Source of the DNA: Nematostella vectensis
Taxonomy: Eukaryota > Cnidaria > Anthozoa > Actiniaria > Edwardsiidae
NCBI RefSeq assembly: GCF_932526225.1
Contig: NC_064047.1
Location: 434,001-498,000, forward strand
Direction of reading: 5' to 3'
DNA length: 64,000 nt
The position numbers were made by a program, and so were the translations under genes. This document shows positions 12,801 through 24,800 of the stretch, one piece after another. The notes below the pieces were generated by a model that was not told the origin of the DNA, ran no database searches, and was given only the letters and a program-made list of their open reading frames with translations. Each line of letters begins with the position of its first letter. Position 1 is the stretch's first letter.

Positions 12801-15800
12801 CCTCTTAAATATCTCGTTAGCCGAGCTCTATCTAGCGTTCCTTTTAAATATCTCATTAGCCGAACTCGACCCAGCGTTCCTCTTAAATATCTCATTTGCC
12901 CAGCTCGACCTGGCGTTCCTCTTAAATATCTCATTAGCCGAGCTCGACCTTGCGTTCCTCTTAAATATCTCATTAGCCGTACGCGACCCAGCGTTCCTCT
13001 ATCTCATTAGCCGAGCTCGACCCAGCGTTCCTCTTAAATATCTCATTAGCCGAGCTCCATCTAGCGTTCCTCTTAAATATCTCATTAGCCGAGCTCGACC
13101 CAGCGTTCCTTTTAAATATCTCATTAGCCGAGCTCGACCCAGCGTTCCTCTTAAATTTCTCTTTAGCGGGGCTCGATCCAACGTTCCTCTTAAATATCTC
13201 ATTAGCCGAGCTCCATCAAGCGTTCCTCTTAAATATCTCATTAGCCGAGCTCGACCCAGCGTTCCTCTTAAATATCTCATTAGCCGAGCCCGACCCAGCG
13301 TTCCTCTTAAACATCTCATTAGCCGAGCTCGACCCAGCGTTCCTCTTAAATAACCCCATTAGCCGAGCTCCATCTAGCGTTCCTCTTAAATTTCTCATTA
13401 GCCGAGCTCCATCTAGCGTTCCTCTTAAATATCTCATTTGCACAGTTCGATATTGTGTTTCTATTAAATCTTTCAGTGACTCAGCTCGACCTAGCCTTTC
13501 TCGTGGACGCATGCAGCAACATCCCCGCTCCCTCCTTCCATAAGGTTACATCAATCGTCAAAGCTGTATCCCAGGCCCTCCCTACAGTCCAGGGGGAGAC
13601 ACGTATCGCGGCGCTTCTTTTCTCAGGGGAGGTGAAGGTAGTAAAGGACTTCAACACCCAATCACTAGATCTGGGCTCAGCCTTAGATAGCTACACGTCA
13701 GCTGACACAAGCTGTCCAATCGGAAGAGGTTTAAGCAAAGCGAGAGAGTTATTCCTGACCCAAGGACGAGCTGGAATCCCGCATGTATTAGTTGTAATCA
13801 GTGGCGGAAAATCCGACGATGACGTAATAGGACCCGCGCGTTCGTTGCGCGATGCAGGCGTGGTGGTGGTTGGTCTAGCACTTGGGAAAGCCGCAGATTT
13901 CTCTTTACTTGGATCACAGGCAAGCGCCCCCTCTTCCGAGTTCGTGATCCGTGATCCGAGTTTTCCATTCACAAGTGAAGGGCATGTGCCAATCCTTAGA
14001 GGATTGCATGGAAGTGAGTCTGTATTTTTACATTTCTAAATAAGCTTCTTATTAAACTCTTTCCCTTCTCATGCATGCATTTATGATTTCATTAACTTTG
14101 ATTTGTGTTTATGGTTACAGTTTTTGAGATTGGAAATGGTCTCGTGTGCCCACCAAAGGCGGAATGCAAAGCTCCCTACAGTGAGTTAACTGCTACGATA
14201 ATGTAGTTATATAGCATGCTGATTACAGTATGTATGAGGTATGATAAGATACTCTACTAGTAGGGTATTCTAATGGAGTGATGTAGTTATATAGCATGCT
14301 AATATAGATTACAGTATGTATGAGGTATGATAAGATAAGTTACTCTACTAGTAGGGTATTCTAATGGAGTGATGTAGTTATTTAGCATGCTAATATAGAT
14401 TACAGTATGTATGAGGTATGATAAGATAAGTTACTGTACTAGTAGGGTATTCTAATGGAGTGATGTAGTTATATAGCATGCTAATATAGATTACAGTATG
14501 TATGAGGTATGATAAGTTACTCTACTAGTAGGGTATTCTAATGGAGTGATGTAGTTATTTAGCATGCTAATATAGATTACAGTATGTATGAGGTATGATA
14601 AGATAAGTTACTGTACTAGTAGGGTATTCTAATGGAGTGATGTAGTTATATAGCATGCTAATATAGATTACAGTATGTATGAGGTACGATAAGTTACTCT
14701 ACTAGTAGGGTATTCTAATGGAGTGATGTAGTTATTTAGCATGCTAATATAGATTACAGTATGTATGAGGTATGATAAGATAAGTTACTCTACTAGTAGG
14801 GTATTCTAATGGAGTGATGTAGTTATATAGCATGCTAATATAGATTACAGTATGTATGAGGTATGATAAGTTACTCTACTAGTAGGGTATTCTAATGGAG
14901 TGATGTAGTTATATAGCATGCCAATATAGATTACAGTATGTATGAGGTATGATAAGATAAGTTACTCTACTAGTAGGGTATTCTAATGGAGTGATGTAGT
15001 TATATAGCATGCTAATATAGATTACAGTATGTATGAGGTATGATAAGTTACTCTACTAGTAGGGTATTCTAATGGAGTGATGTAGTTATTTAGCATGCTA
15101 ATATAGATTACAGTATGTATGAGGTATGATAAGATAAGTTACTCTACTAGTAGGGTATTCTAATGGAGTGATGTAGTTATATAGCATGCTAATATAGATT
15201 ACAGTATGTATGAGGTATGATAAGTTACTCTACTAGTAGGGTATTCTAATGGAGTGATGTAGTTATATAGCATGCCAATATAGATTACAGTATGTATGAG
15301 GTATGATAAGATAAGTTACTCTACTAGTAGGGTATTCTAATGGAGTGATGTAGTTATATAGCATGCTAATATAGATTACAGTATGTATGAGGTATGATAA
15401 GTTACTCTACTAGTAGGGTATTCTAATGGAGTGATGTAGTTATATAGCATGCCAATATAGATTACAGTATGTATGAGGTATGATAAGATAAGTTACTCTA
15501 CTAGTAGGGTATTCTAATGGAGTGATGTAGTTATATAGCATGCTAATATAGATTACAGTATGTATGAGGTATGATAAGTTACTCTACTAGTAGGGTATTC
15601 TAATGGAGTGATGTAGTTATTTAGCATGCTAATATAGATTACAGTATGTATGAGGTATGATAAGATAAGTTACTCTACTAGTAGGGTATTCTAATGGAGT
15701 GATGTAGTTATATAGCATGCTAATATAGATTACAGTATGTATGAGGTATGATAAGTTACTCTACTAGTAGGGTATTCTAATGGAGTGATGTAGTTATATA

Positions 15801-18800
15801 GCATGCCAATATAGATTACAGTATGTATGAGGTATGATAGGTTACTCTACTAGTAGGGTATTCTAATGGAGTGATGTAGTTATTCAGCATGCTAATATAG
15901 ATTACAGTATGTATGAGGTATGATAAGATAAGTTACTCTACTAGTAGGGTATTCTAATGGAGTGATGTAGTTATATAGCATGCTAATATAGATTACAGTG
16001 TGTATGAGGTATGATAAGTTACTCTACTAGTAGGGTATTCTAATGGAGTGATGTAGTTATATAGCATGCTAATATAGATTACAGTATGTATGAGGTATGA
16101 TAGGTTACTCTACTAGTAGGGTATTCTAATGGAGTGATGTAGTTATATAGCATGCTAATATAGATTACAGTATGTATGAGGTATGATAAGTTACTCTACT
16201 AGTAGGGTATTCTAATGGAGTGATGTAGTTATATAGCATGCCAATATAGATTACAGTATGTATGAGGTATGATAAGTTACTCTACTAGTAGGGTATTCTA
16301 ATGGAGTGATGTAGTTATTCAGCATGCTAATATAGATTACAGTATGTATGAGGTATGATAAGATAAGTTACTCTACTAGTAGGGTATTCTAATGGAGTGA
16401 TGTAGTTATATAGCATGCTAATATAGATTACAGTGTGTATGAGGTATGATAAGTTACTCTACTAGTAGGGTATTCTAATGGAGTGATGTAGTTATATAGC
16501 ATGCTAATATAGATTACAGTATGTATGAGGTATGATAGGTTACTCTACTAGTAGGGTATTCTAATGGAGTGATGTAGTTATATAGCATGCTAATATAGAT
16601 TACAGTATGTATGAGGTATGATAAGATAAGTTACTCTACTAGTAGGGTATTCTAATGGAGTGATGTAGTTATTTAGCATGCTAATATAGATTACAGTATG
16701 TATGAGGTATGATAAGATAAGTTACTCTACTAGTAGGGTATTCTAATGGAGTGATGTAGTTATTTAGCATGCTAATATAGATTACAGTATGTATGAGGTA
16801 TGATAAGATAAGTTACTCTACTAGTAGGGTATTCTAATGGAGTGATGTAGTTATATAGCATGCTAATATAGATTACAGTATGTATGAGGTATGATAGGTT
16901 ACTCTACTAGTAGGGTATTCTAATGGAGTGATGTAGTTATATAGCATGCTAATATAGATTACAGTATGTATGAGGTATGATAAGTTACTCTACTAGTAGG
17001 GTATTCTAATGGAGTGATGTAGTTATATAGCATGCCAATATAGATTACAGTATGTATGAGGTATGATAAGTTACTCTACTAGTAGGGTATTCTAATGGAG
17101 TGATGTAGTTATTCAGCATGCTAATATAGATTACAGTATGTATGAGGTATGATAAGATAAGTTACTCTACTAGTAGGGTATTCTAATGGAGTGATGTAGT
17201 TATATAGCATGCTAATATAGATTACAGTATGTATGAGGTATGATAAGATAAGTTACTCTACTAGTAGGGTATTCTAATGGAGTGATGTAGTTATTTAGCA
17301 TGCTAATATAGATTACAGTGTGTATGAGGTATGATAAGTTACTCTACTAGTAGGGTATTCTAATGGAGTGATGTAGTTATATAGCATGCCAATATAGATT
17401 ACAGTATGTATGAGGTATGATAAGATAAGTTACTCTACTAGTAGGGTATTCTAATGGAGTGATGTAGTTATTTAGCATGCTAATATAGATTACAGTATGT
17501 ATGAGGTATGATAAGATAAGTTACTCTTCTAGTAGGGTATTCTAATGGAGTGATGTAGTTATTTAGCATGCTAATATAGATTACAGTATGTATGAGGTAT
17601 GATAAGATAAGTTACTCTACTAGTAGGGTATTCTAATGGAGTGATGTAGTTATTTAGCATGCTAATATAGATTACAGTATGTATGAGGTATGATAAGATA
17701 AGTTACTCTACTAGTAGGGTATTCTAATGGATTGATGCAGTTATTTAGCATGCTAATATAGATTACAGTATGTATGAGGTATGATAAGTTACTCTACTAG
17801 TAGGGTATTCTAATGGAGTGATGTAGTTATATAGCATGCTAATATAGATTACAGTATGTATGAGGTATGATAAGATAAGTTACTCTACTAGTAGAGTATT
17901 CTAATGGAGTGATGTAGTTATTTAGCATGCTAATATAGATTACAGTATGTATGAGGTATGATAAGTTACTGTACTAGTAAGGTATTCTAATGGAGAGTAA
18001 TTTTAATAGCACTTTATTTTGGGTTTCCTCGTGTAAATTCCTCATTCAATAATAAATCAAACAAAGTTTTATGTTCATAGTGTCGCCACCTGTGGAACCG
18101 AGTCCCTCTCATACAAAGCCCTCTGCTACAACAAGTACAACTTGTCACGTGGATACGTCCTCGCGAGGACCAATAGACATAGCTTTCCTCGTAGACGGAA
18201 GTGACGCAATCAACGAGACTCACTTTCGTTCTCTGTTGGAAATCGTCAAGATCGCTTATCACCAGTTCCCAGTCTCCAGGTCCGACGTCCATGTTGCAAT
18301 CGTGATATATGGCGCGTTTGCTAATGTGGTATTTAATCTTGATCAGTATTATGATTTGTCCGGAATGGACACGGCCCTAATGCAGGCCAAGCGTCCTGGG
18401 GGAGTCCCCTTAGTCGGACAGGGATTGAGAATGGTGCGAGATTCTGTCTTTCTCGCGAGTTCAAGAGAAGGTAATTAAGCAGCAATATATCATTAGAGCT
18501 TCGAGGTTTTTCATTATATATTTATATACAATGTGTCTTCCTTTGCATTGACACATGATGTTAATGTTCTATCCCACGTGGTTAATGACCTAACCTACGT
18601 GGCTGGTGTCTGGCTCAAGCTGTTAATGTTCTATCCCACGTGGTTAATGACCTAACCTACGTGGCTGGTGTCTGGCTCAAGCTGTTAATGTTCTAGCCCA
18701 CGTTGTTGATTTCCAGCCCACGTTGTTGAGTTCTAGCCCACGCGGTTAATGTCTTAGCCCACGTGACCCAAGTGGCTGATGTCCTTGCCCACGTGACCCA

Positions 18801-21800
18801 AGTGGCTGATGTCCTTGCCCACGTGACCCAAGTGGCTGATGTCCTTGCCCACGTGACCCAAGTGGCTGATGTCCTAGCCCACGTGACCCAAGTGGCTGAT
18901 GTCCTAGCCCACGTGACCCAAGTGGCTGATGTCCTAGCCCACGTGACCCAAGTGGCTGATATCCTTGCCCACATGACCCAAGTGGCTGATGTCCTAGCCC
19001 ACGTGGTTAATGTTAGCGGCCTCACGTGCTTTATTTCTCACCCATGCTCTTGATGTTCTATCCTTCGTTAATATTCTGTCCCATGTGGTTTGTCTAAAGG
19101 CTCCTCAAAGAGACTTATCCATATCATGTGCGGTAAGTCGGCTGATGACGTCACAGGACCCTCTAAGGAACTCCAAGATGCGTCCGTGAAGGTCATCTCT
19201 GCCGGCGCATGCGCAGATGTCAGTAAGCCGGAGTTGTGCGTGATTGGTAGTCCTCCCACATGTCAGAACGCGGTGATGATGAAGACACTCTACCCGCCCA
19301 CAGCTCCCGCCTGCGAGTTCGCCGAGAAAATTATCAAAGGTGAGAAGAGGGATAGGATTTAGGTTGTCTTTGAGTTTTGTCTTGCCAGTTGTTTGACAAA
19401 TTCAGTCCTACGCGCAATCCAGTTTTTATTTATTGAAACAAAGATAACAATTCACAAAAGAATAATGTTTGTAATTTCTCTCCGCTGATAGATGTCCCTT
19501 CCAAAGAAGCCAAGAGCCCAACCTCAGGTGAGAACGGGGCGGAGTAAAGGATAGAGTGCAGGACGGAGTGCAGGGCGGAGTGCAGGATGATAGAGTGCAG
19601 GATAGAGTGCAGGTCGGCGCTCAACCCAATCAACAGCCCACTCTTTAAAGCACAATCTGATTTTTGCTGAAGAGATTGTACAAAACAAATAATAGTAGTC
19701 CATCCCTATGCCATATTTTGAGTCTTCCCGCAATGAAATTTAGTAGAACCAATTAATTTTGAGCTACAAGGTTTTGCAAAAGCTTGTTTCGATAAACGTT
19801 CTTGATAAAGTTTTTTTTTTCCATTTTGTCAAATATTATATTTTCATAAGTAAAAAAAACTAATATTCATTTATGTGATATGGGTGGATAAAGCGGAGAA
19901 TGGGTGAATTGGTAATTTTGACGTCATGGTGGTTATACATGTAGATACTGTTTGATTTGGCCTTTGCCTTGTTACAGCCCCGACTCCAAACGCAACATTG
20001 ACATCAACAGGTGTGTAAATGAATATTTCTTCTAGAGTATACATGAAGTCTCAAGTTTCCTTTTGCAGATTCTAGGAGTTTTTGCCTCTGTAGTAGTATA
20101 AGTAAATGTAGATATAAATGTTTAAAACGTCGCACAGCCCCAGGACTATATGTAGCTAAAATAACGCCATTCAAAGCACAGATTCCCAGGAAAGAAACAT
20201 GCGTTTTCAGAGCACCAGGTAGTACTGGCAGTTCTAATAGAATACCAAGCTCGATCTAATGCAAACTAATCCGTTCCAATCTCGACCTGATAATTAACCC
20301 AATGCAAACTTACTTCGTTCTAATCTCGATCTGACAACTAACCCAATACAAACTAAATCCGCAGAGAAGCCTGGCCAGAAAATCGTTGCTGTCAAAGTAC
20401 CTTTTCCCGTCCCAGTCCACCACATCCATCATGTTCCGGTCATGCACTTCCCGCCAATCAACAGGGTACCATGGCAACCACCAAGACGCCCCTTCATGCC
20501 TCATGAAGGCTTCCCTTTTATGGTAAAGTCACATAAATCCCAGCCAATAGAACTTCAAATAGTCATACGATTGGATGCATATTTTTTTAATAGATAGCTT
20601 TGGTGGAAAAAAAATGCAGTATCTTAAGGTGGAACTACCTGTATACCTGCAATACTGAAAAAAATATTCATGAAAATTATATATAAATGCCTTAAAATGT
20701 CCTTGGCTGGTTAAGGCTTCTGTAATCAAAATGAAAAGCTGAAGAGCTTATCTTCATATAAATAATATTTTTCTCGTAGCACCCACCGATAAGAGCGCCG
20801 ATGGTTGTGCGCCCCTACCCTATGGCGGGTGATAACACTTTTCACATGCCACGCCCTCCTGTCCATAACCATTTCCTGCATAACATCCTACGATATGGCC
20901 CAGCTGACATCGGCTCATTAAATCGCCCCATGCAAGAAGGTGGATATCACACGATACACCCTCCCGACTCGAGATTAGTCACCGAAATATCAATGGATCC
21001 AAGTGGATATCACCGACATCCCATAGTGCACACCAATAGGGTGACGGAATACCCCGATATTGACTCTATTCCAAGTTATTTACCGGGAGTCGACCGAGTG
21101 GTGGACCCTCTCTTACCGAATCCTCATTTCCGGCACCCCGTCTCCCACCCACACGGGGACAAGTGGTTGGAGCAGGGTCACGTGGTTGATATACAGAGGC
21201 TGAGGCCGGGGGAGTCCGTATTTGTACCATCACATAGTCACCATAGCAACCATGTCTATGAGCCAATAGGAACACAGATCTCGATTCCAGGCCCAGCTCA
21301 CCATCCGATAAGCCAACACCCAGGTAAACTTGTTTGTTCTTCAGGTGTATAGCTACTCAAAAATTTTATTAGAGTAGACGCTATGTTGTTTTCCTATGAA
21401 TACTAATATTAAAACGCTTTTCCGCTTTGTTAGATCCATTCCCATTAAAGACCCAGGGATGGATAAAACATAGAGACAATAAATCTTGGGCCATAGGCAA
21501 GGATGAATAAAACAAGGAGACAATAAATCTTGGGCCACAGGCAAGGATGGATAAAACAAGGAGACAATAAATCTTGGGTCACAGGCAATGCCTATGGCCC
21601 AAGATTTATTGTCTCCTTGTTTTATCCATCCTTGCCTATGGCTCAAGATTTATTGTCTCCTTGTTTTATTCATCCTTGCCTGTGGCCCAAGATTTATTGT
21701 CTCCTTGTTTTATCCATTTTTGGCTGTGGCCCAAATTTTTTTGTCTCCTTGTTTTATCCATCCTTGCCTGTGGCCCAAGATTTATTGTCTCTATGTTTTA

Positions 21801-24800
21801 TCCATTATTGGCTGTGGCCCAAGATTTATTGTCTCCTTGTTTTATTCATTATTGGCTGTGGCCCAAGATATTTTGTCTCCTTGTTTTATCCATTCTTGGC
21901 TGTGGCCCAAGATTTATTGTCTCGTTTTCGCCCGCAGGGATGGGTTGCATGGATATAGACCCAGAATGCAGTTCGTACCTTGCTGCAGGGTCTTGTCAAG
22001 GGGCGGCGGGGTTTGACGTGTCGTACTTAACAGAGTACTGTAAACGCTCATGTGGCCTGTGTCATGGGTATGTAATAAGGAAAGCGCTCATGTGGCGTGT
22101 GTCATGGGTATGTAATAAGGAAAGCGCTCATGTGGCCTGTGTCATGGGTATGTAATAAGGGAAGCGCTCATGTGGCGTGTGTCATGGGTATGTAATAAGG
22201 GAAGCGCTCATGTGGCGTGTGTCATGGGTATGTAATAAGGGAAGCGCTCATGTGGCGTGTGCCATGGGTATGTAATAAGGGAAGCGCTCATGTGGCGTGT
22301 GTCATGGGTATGTAATAAGGGAAGCGCTCATGTGGCGTGTGTCATGGGTATGTAATAAGGGAAGCGCTCATGTGGCCTGTGTCATGGGTATGTAATAAGG
22401 AAAGCGCTCATGTGGCGTGTGTCATGGGTATGTAATAAGGGAAGCGCTCATGTGGCGTGTGTCATGGGTATGTAATAAGGAAAGCGCTCATGTGGCGTGT
22501 GTCATGGGTATGTAATAAGGGAAGCGCTCATGTGGCGTGTGTCATGGATATGTAATAAGGGTGTGTTCCATCTGTACCAAGTATTTCTTTTGTGCATAAA
22601 AGTTCATAATTTCTTGCTTTACTTATAGACCTGCGCCACCGGCCGATGAAAACCAGAGGAGAGACGTATGGCTCAAAAGATCTCGGATTCATCACGAAGA
22701 GCCAGCCAATGATTATGTACAGTCACGAAATGATCACGTACAGTCACGCTTTGGTGCACGAGAGAAATCAAGGATAAGACGAGGAATCGAAGCGATTCTT
22801 CGTGGTCGTACAAAACCTCGAAGGAGGCGAAGGTAATGTTGTCTATCTTTGCTCCATTGATTGTTGCCTTCTTATTTGCAAAACATTCATAGTATTATAT
22901 TTTGTTTCTGCAGGTTAAATAAAAGCAGAAGGAGAACACACAAACAGACTACCCTTCGACGCCTTTTAGATGGAGAAATCGACTCATTAAAAAGAAAGTG
23001 AGTGTATGACTTTATTTACATAACGGCCATAATCTTATTTTAATTACATACACGGTTATCTTACTTCTGACATAAAATCAAAATCATAACCAACGCCAAG
23101 GCCATCATAATTAACATGAGATCAACAAAAACAAAATAATTTCTATGCAAATGTGTGTAGTATGTGGCGTGGTCTGCCCCCGGCCCGCGCCTTGAATATT
23201 ATAATCGTACATCACATCAATGTCATCTTTACCACCGTCGTCCTTATAATCGTACATCACATCAATGTCATCTTACCACCGTCGTCCTCATAATCGTACA
23301 TCACATCAATGTCATCTTTACCACCGTCGTCCTCATAATCGTACATCACATCAATGTCATCTTACCACCGTCGTCCTCATAATCATACATCACATCAATG
23401 TCATCTTTACCACCGTCGTCCTCATAATCGTACATCACATCAATGTCACCTTACCACCGTCGTCCTCATAATCGTACATCACATCAATGTCATCTTACCA
23501 CCGTCGTCCTCATAATCGTAAATCACATCAATGCCATCTTTACCACCGTCGTCCTCATAATCGTACATCACATCAATGTCATCTTACCACCGTCGTCCTC
23601 ATAATCATACATCACATCAATGCCATCTTTACCACCGTCGTCCTCATAATCGTACATCACATCAATGTCATCTTACCACCGTCGTTCTCATAATCGTACA
23701 TCACATCAATGTCATCTTACCGCCGTCGTCCTCATAATCGTACATCACATCAATGTCATCTTACCACCGTTGTCCTCATAATTGTACATCACATCAATGT
23801 CATCTTACCACCGTCGTCCTCATAATCGTACATCACATCAATGTCATCTTTACCACCGTCGTCCTCATAATCGTACATCACATCAATGTCATCTTACCAC
23901 CGCCGTTCTCATAATCATACATCACATCAATGTCATCTTACCGCCGTCGTCCTCATAATCGTACATCACATCAATGTCATCTTACCACCGTTGTCCTCAT
24001 AATTGTACATCACATCAATGTCATCTTACCACCGTCGTCCTCATAATCATACATCACATCAATGTCATCTTTACCACCGTCGTCCTCATAATCGTACATC
24101 ACATCAATGTCACCTTACCACCGTCGTCCTCAAAATCGTACATCACATCAATGTCGTCATACCACCGTCGTCCTCATAATCATGTTTATCAACTACTATA
24201 CTAACATGATCATCAATTACTACACTAACCACATCCTACTGACAGCTTTGTAGCGCCTCCTCTGCTGGATCCCAAGCGGCTTAGAAATCTACAAACGACC
24301 ATAAACCCCTTAAAACAACCTTCGCGGCTTGCGCTTGTAATGGAAGGAAAGAAGTCTGATCATTCCATGACACCTAAATCTATTGGCCACGAGGTGTCCA
24401 CTCCGAATGAGGCAGCCGATTTACCTTCACTTTCGTCGAGCGATTCTACTCAAGAGGGATCAACACCAGACGTCCTCCCGCCTCCTACTTTGCCACCTGG
24501 AAGTAACACAACGAGTAAGCCTTCAGAAACAACGGTGTTACCTCCACCGACGCTGCCTGTAGGGAACGGTACCACAAGTAAGCCATCAGAAGCGACAGTG
24601 TTACCGCCACCGACACTGCCTGTAGGGAACGATACCACAAGTAAGCCATCACAAGCGACAATTTTACCGCCTCCGACATTGCCCACTGAAAACAGTACCA
24701 CAAACTCCTCAGGGGGCCCTACTGTCATCCCCCCACCTACCCTCCCACCTTGTTCAAATGGTAGCTGTACTACTACCGGTCCAACAAAGAAACCATTACT

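Noticed and set aside
11270-13512. Long frames on both strands in the 39-bp array ([13 protein letters not shown]-type and [12 protein letters not shown]-type)
   Set aside because: Unit length divisible by three and no start, splice or domain context. The plus-strand similarity to vWA strand 1 is explained by origin from the exon junction.
20182-20218. Possible extra exon between AG at 20181 and GT at 20219
   Set aside because: Its 37-nt length would change phase from 1 to 2, which does not fit the next exon at 20365.
21938-22067. ShKT domain as a free toxin gene
   Set aside because: The exon is phase-locked between other exons of a very large protein and has no own signal peptide or start. 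A structural module is the simpler reading.
22030-24190. CRISPR array (regular repeats in several places)
   Set aside because: The units are contiguous tandem repeats without unique spacers, in an animal genome with introns.
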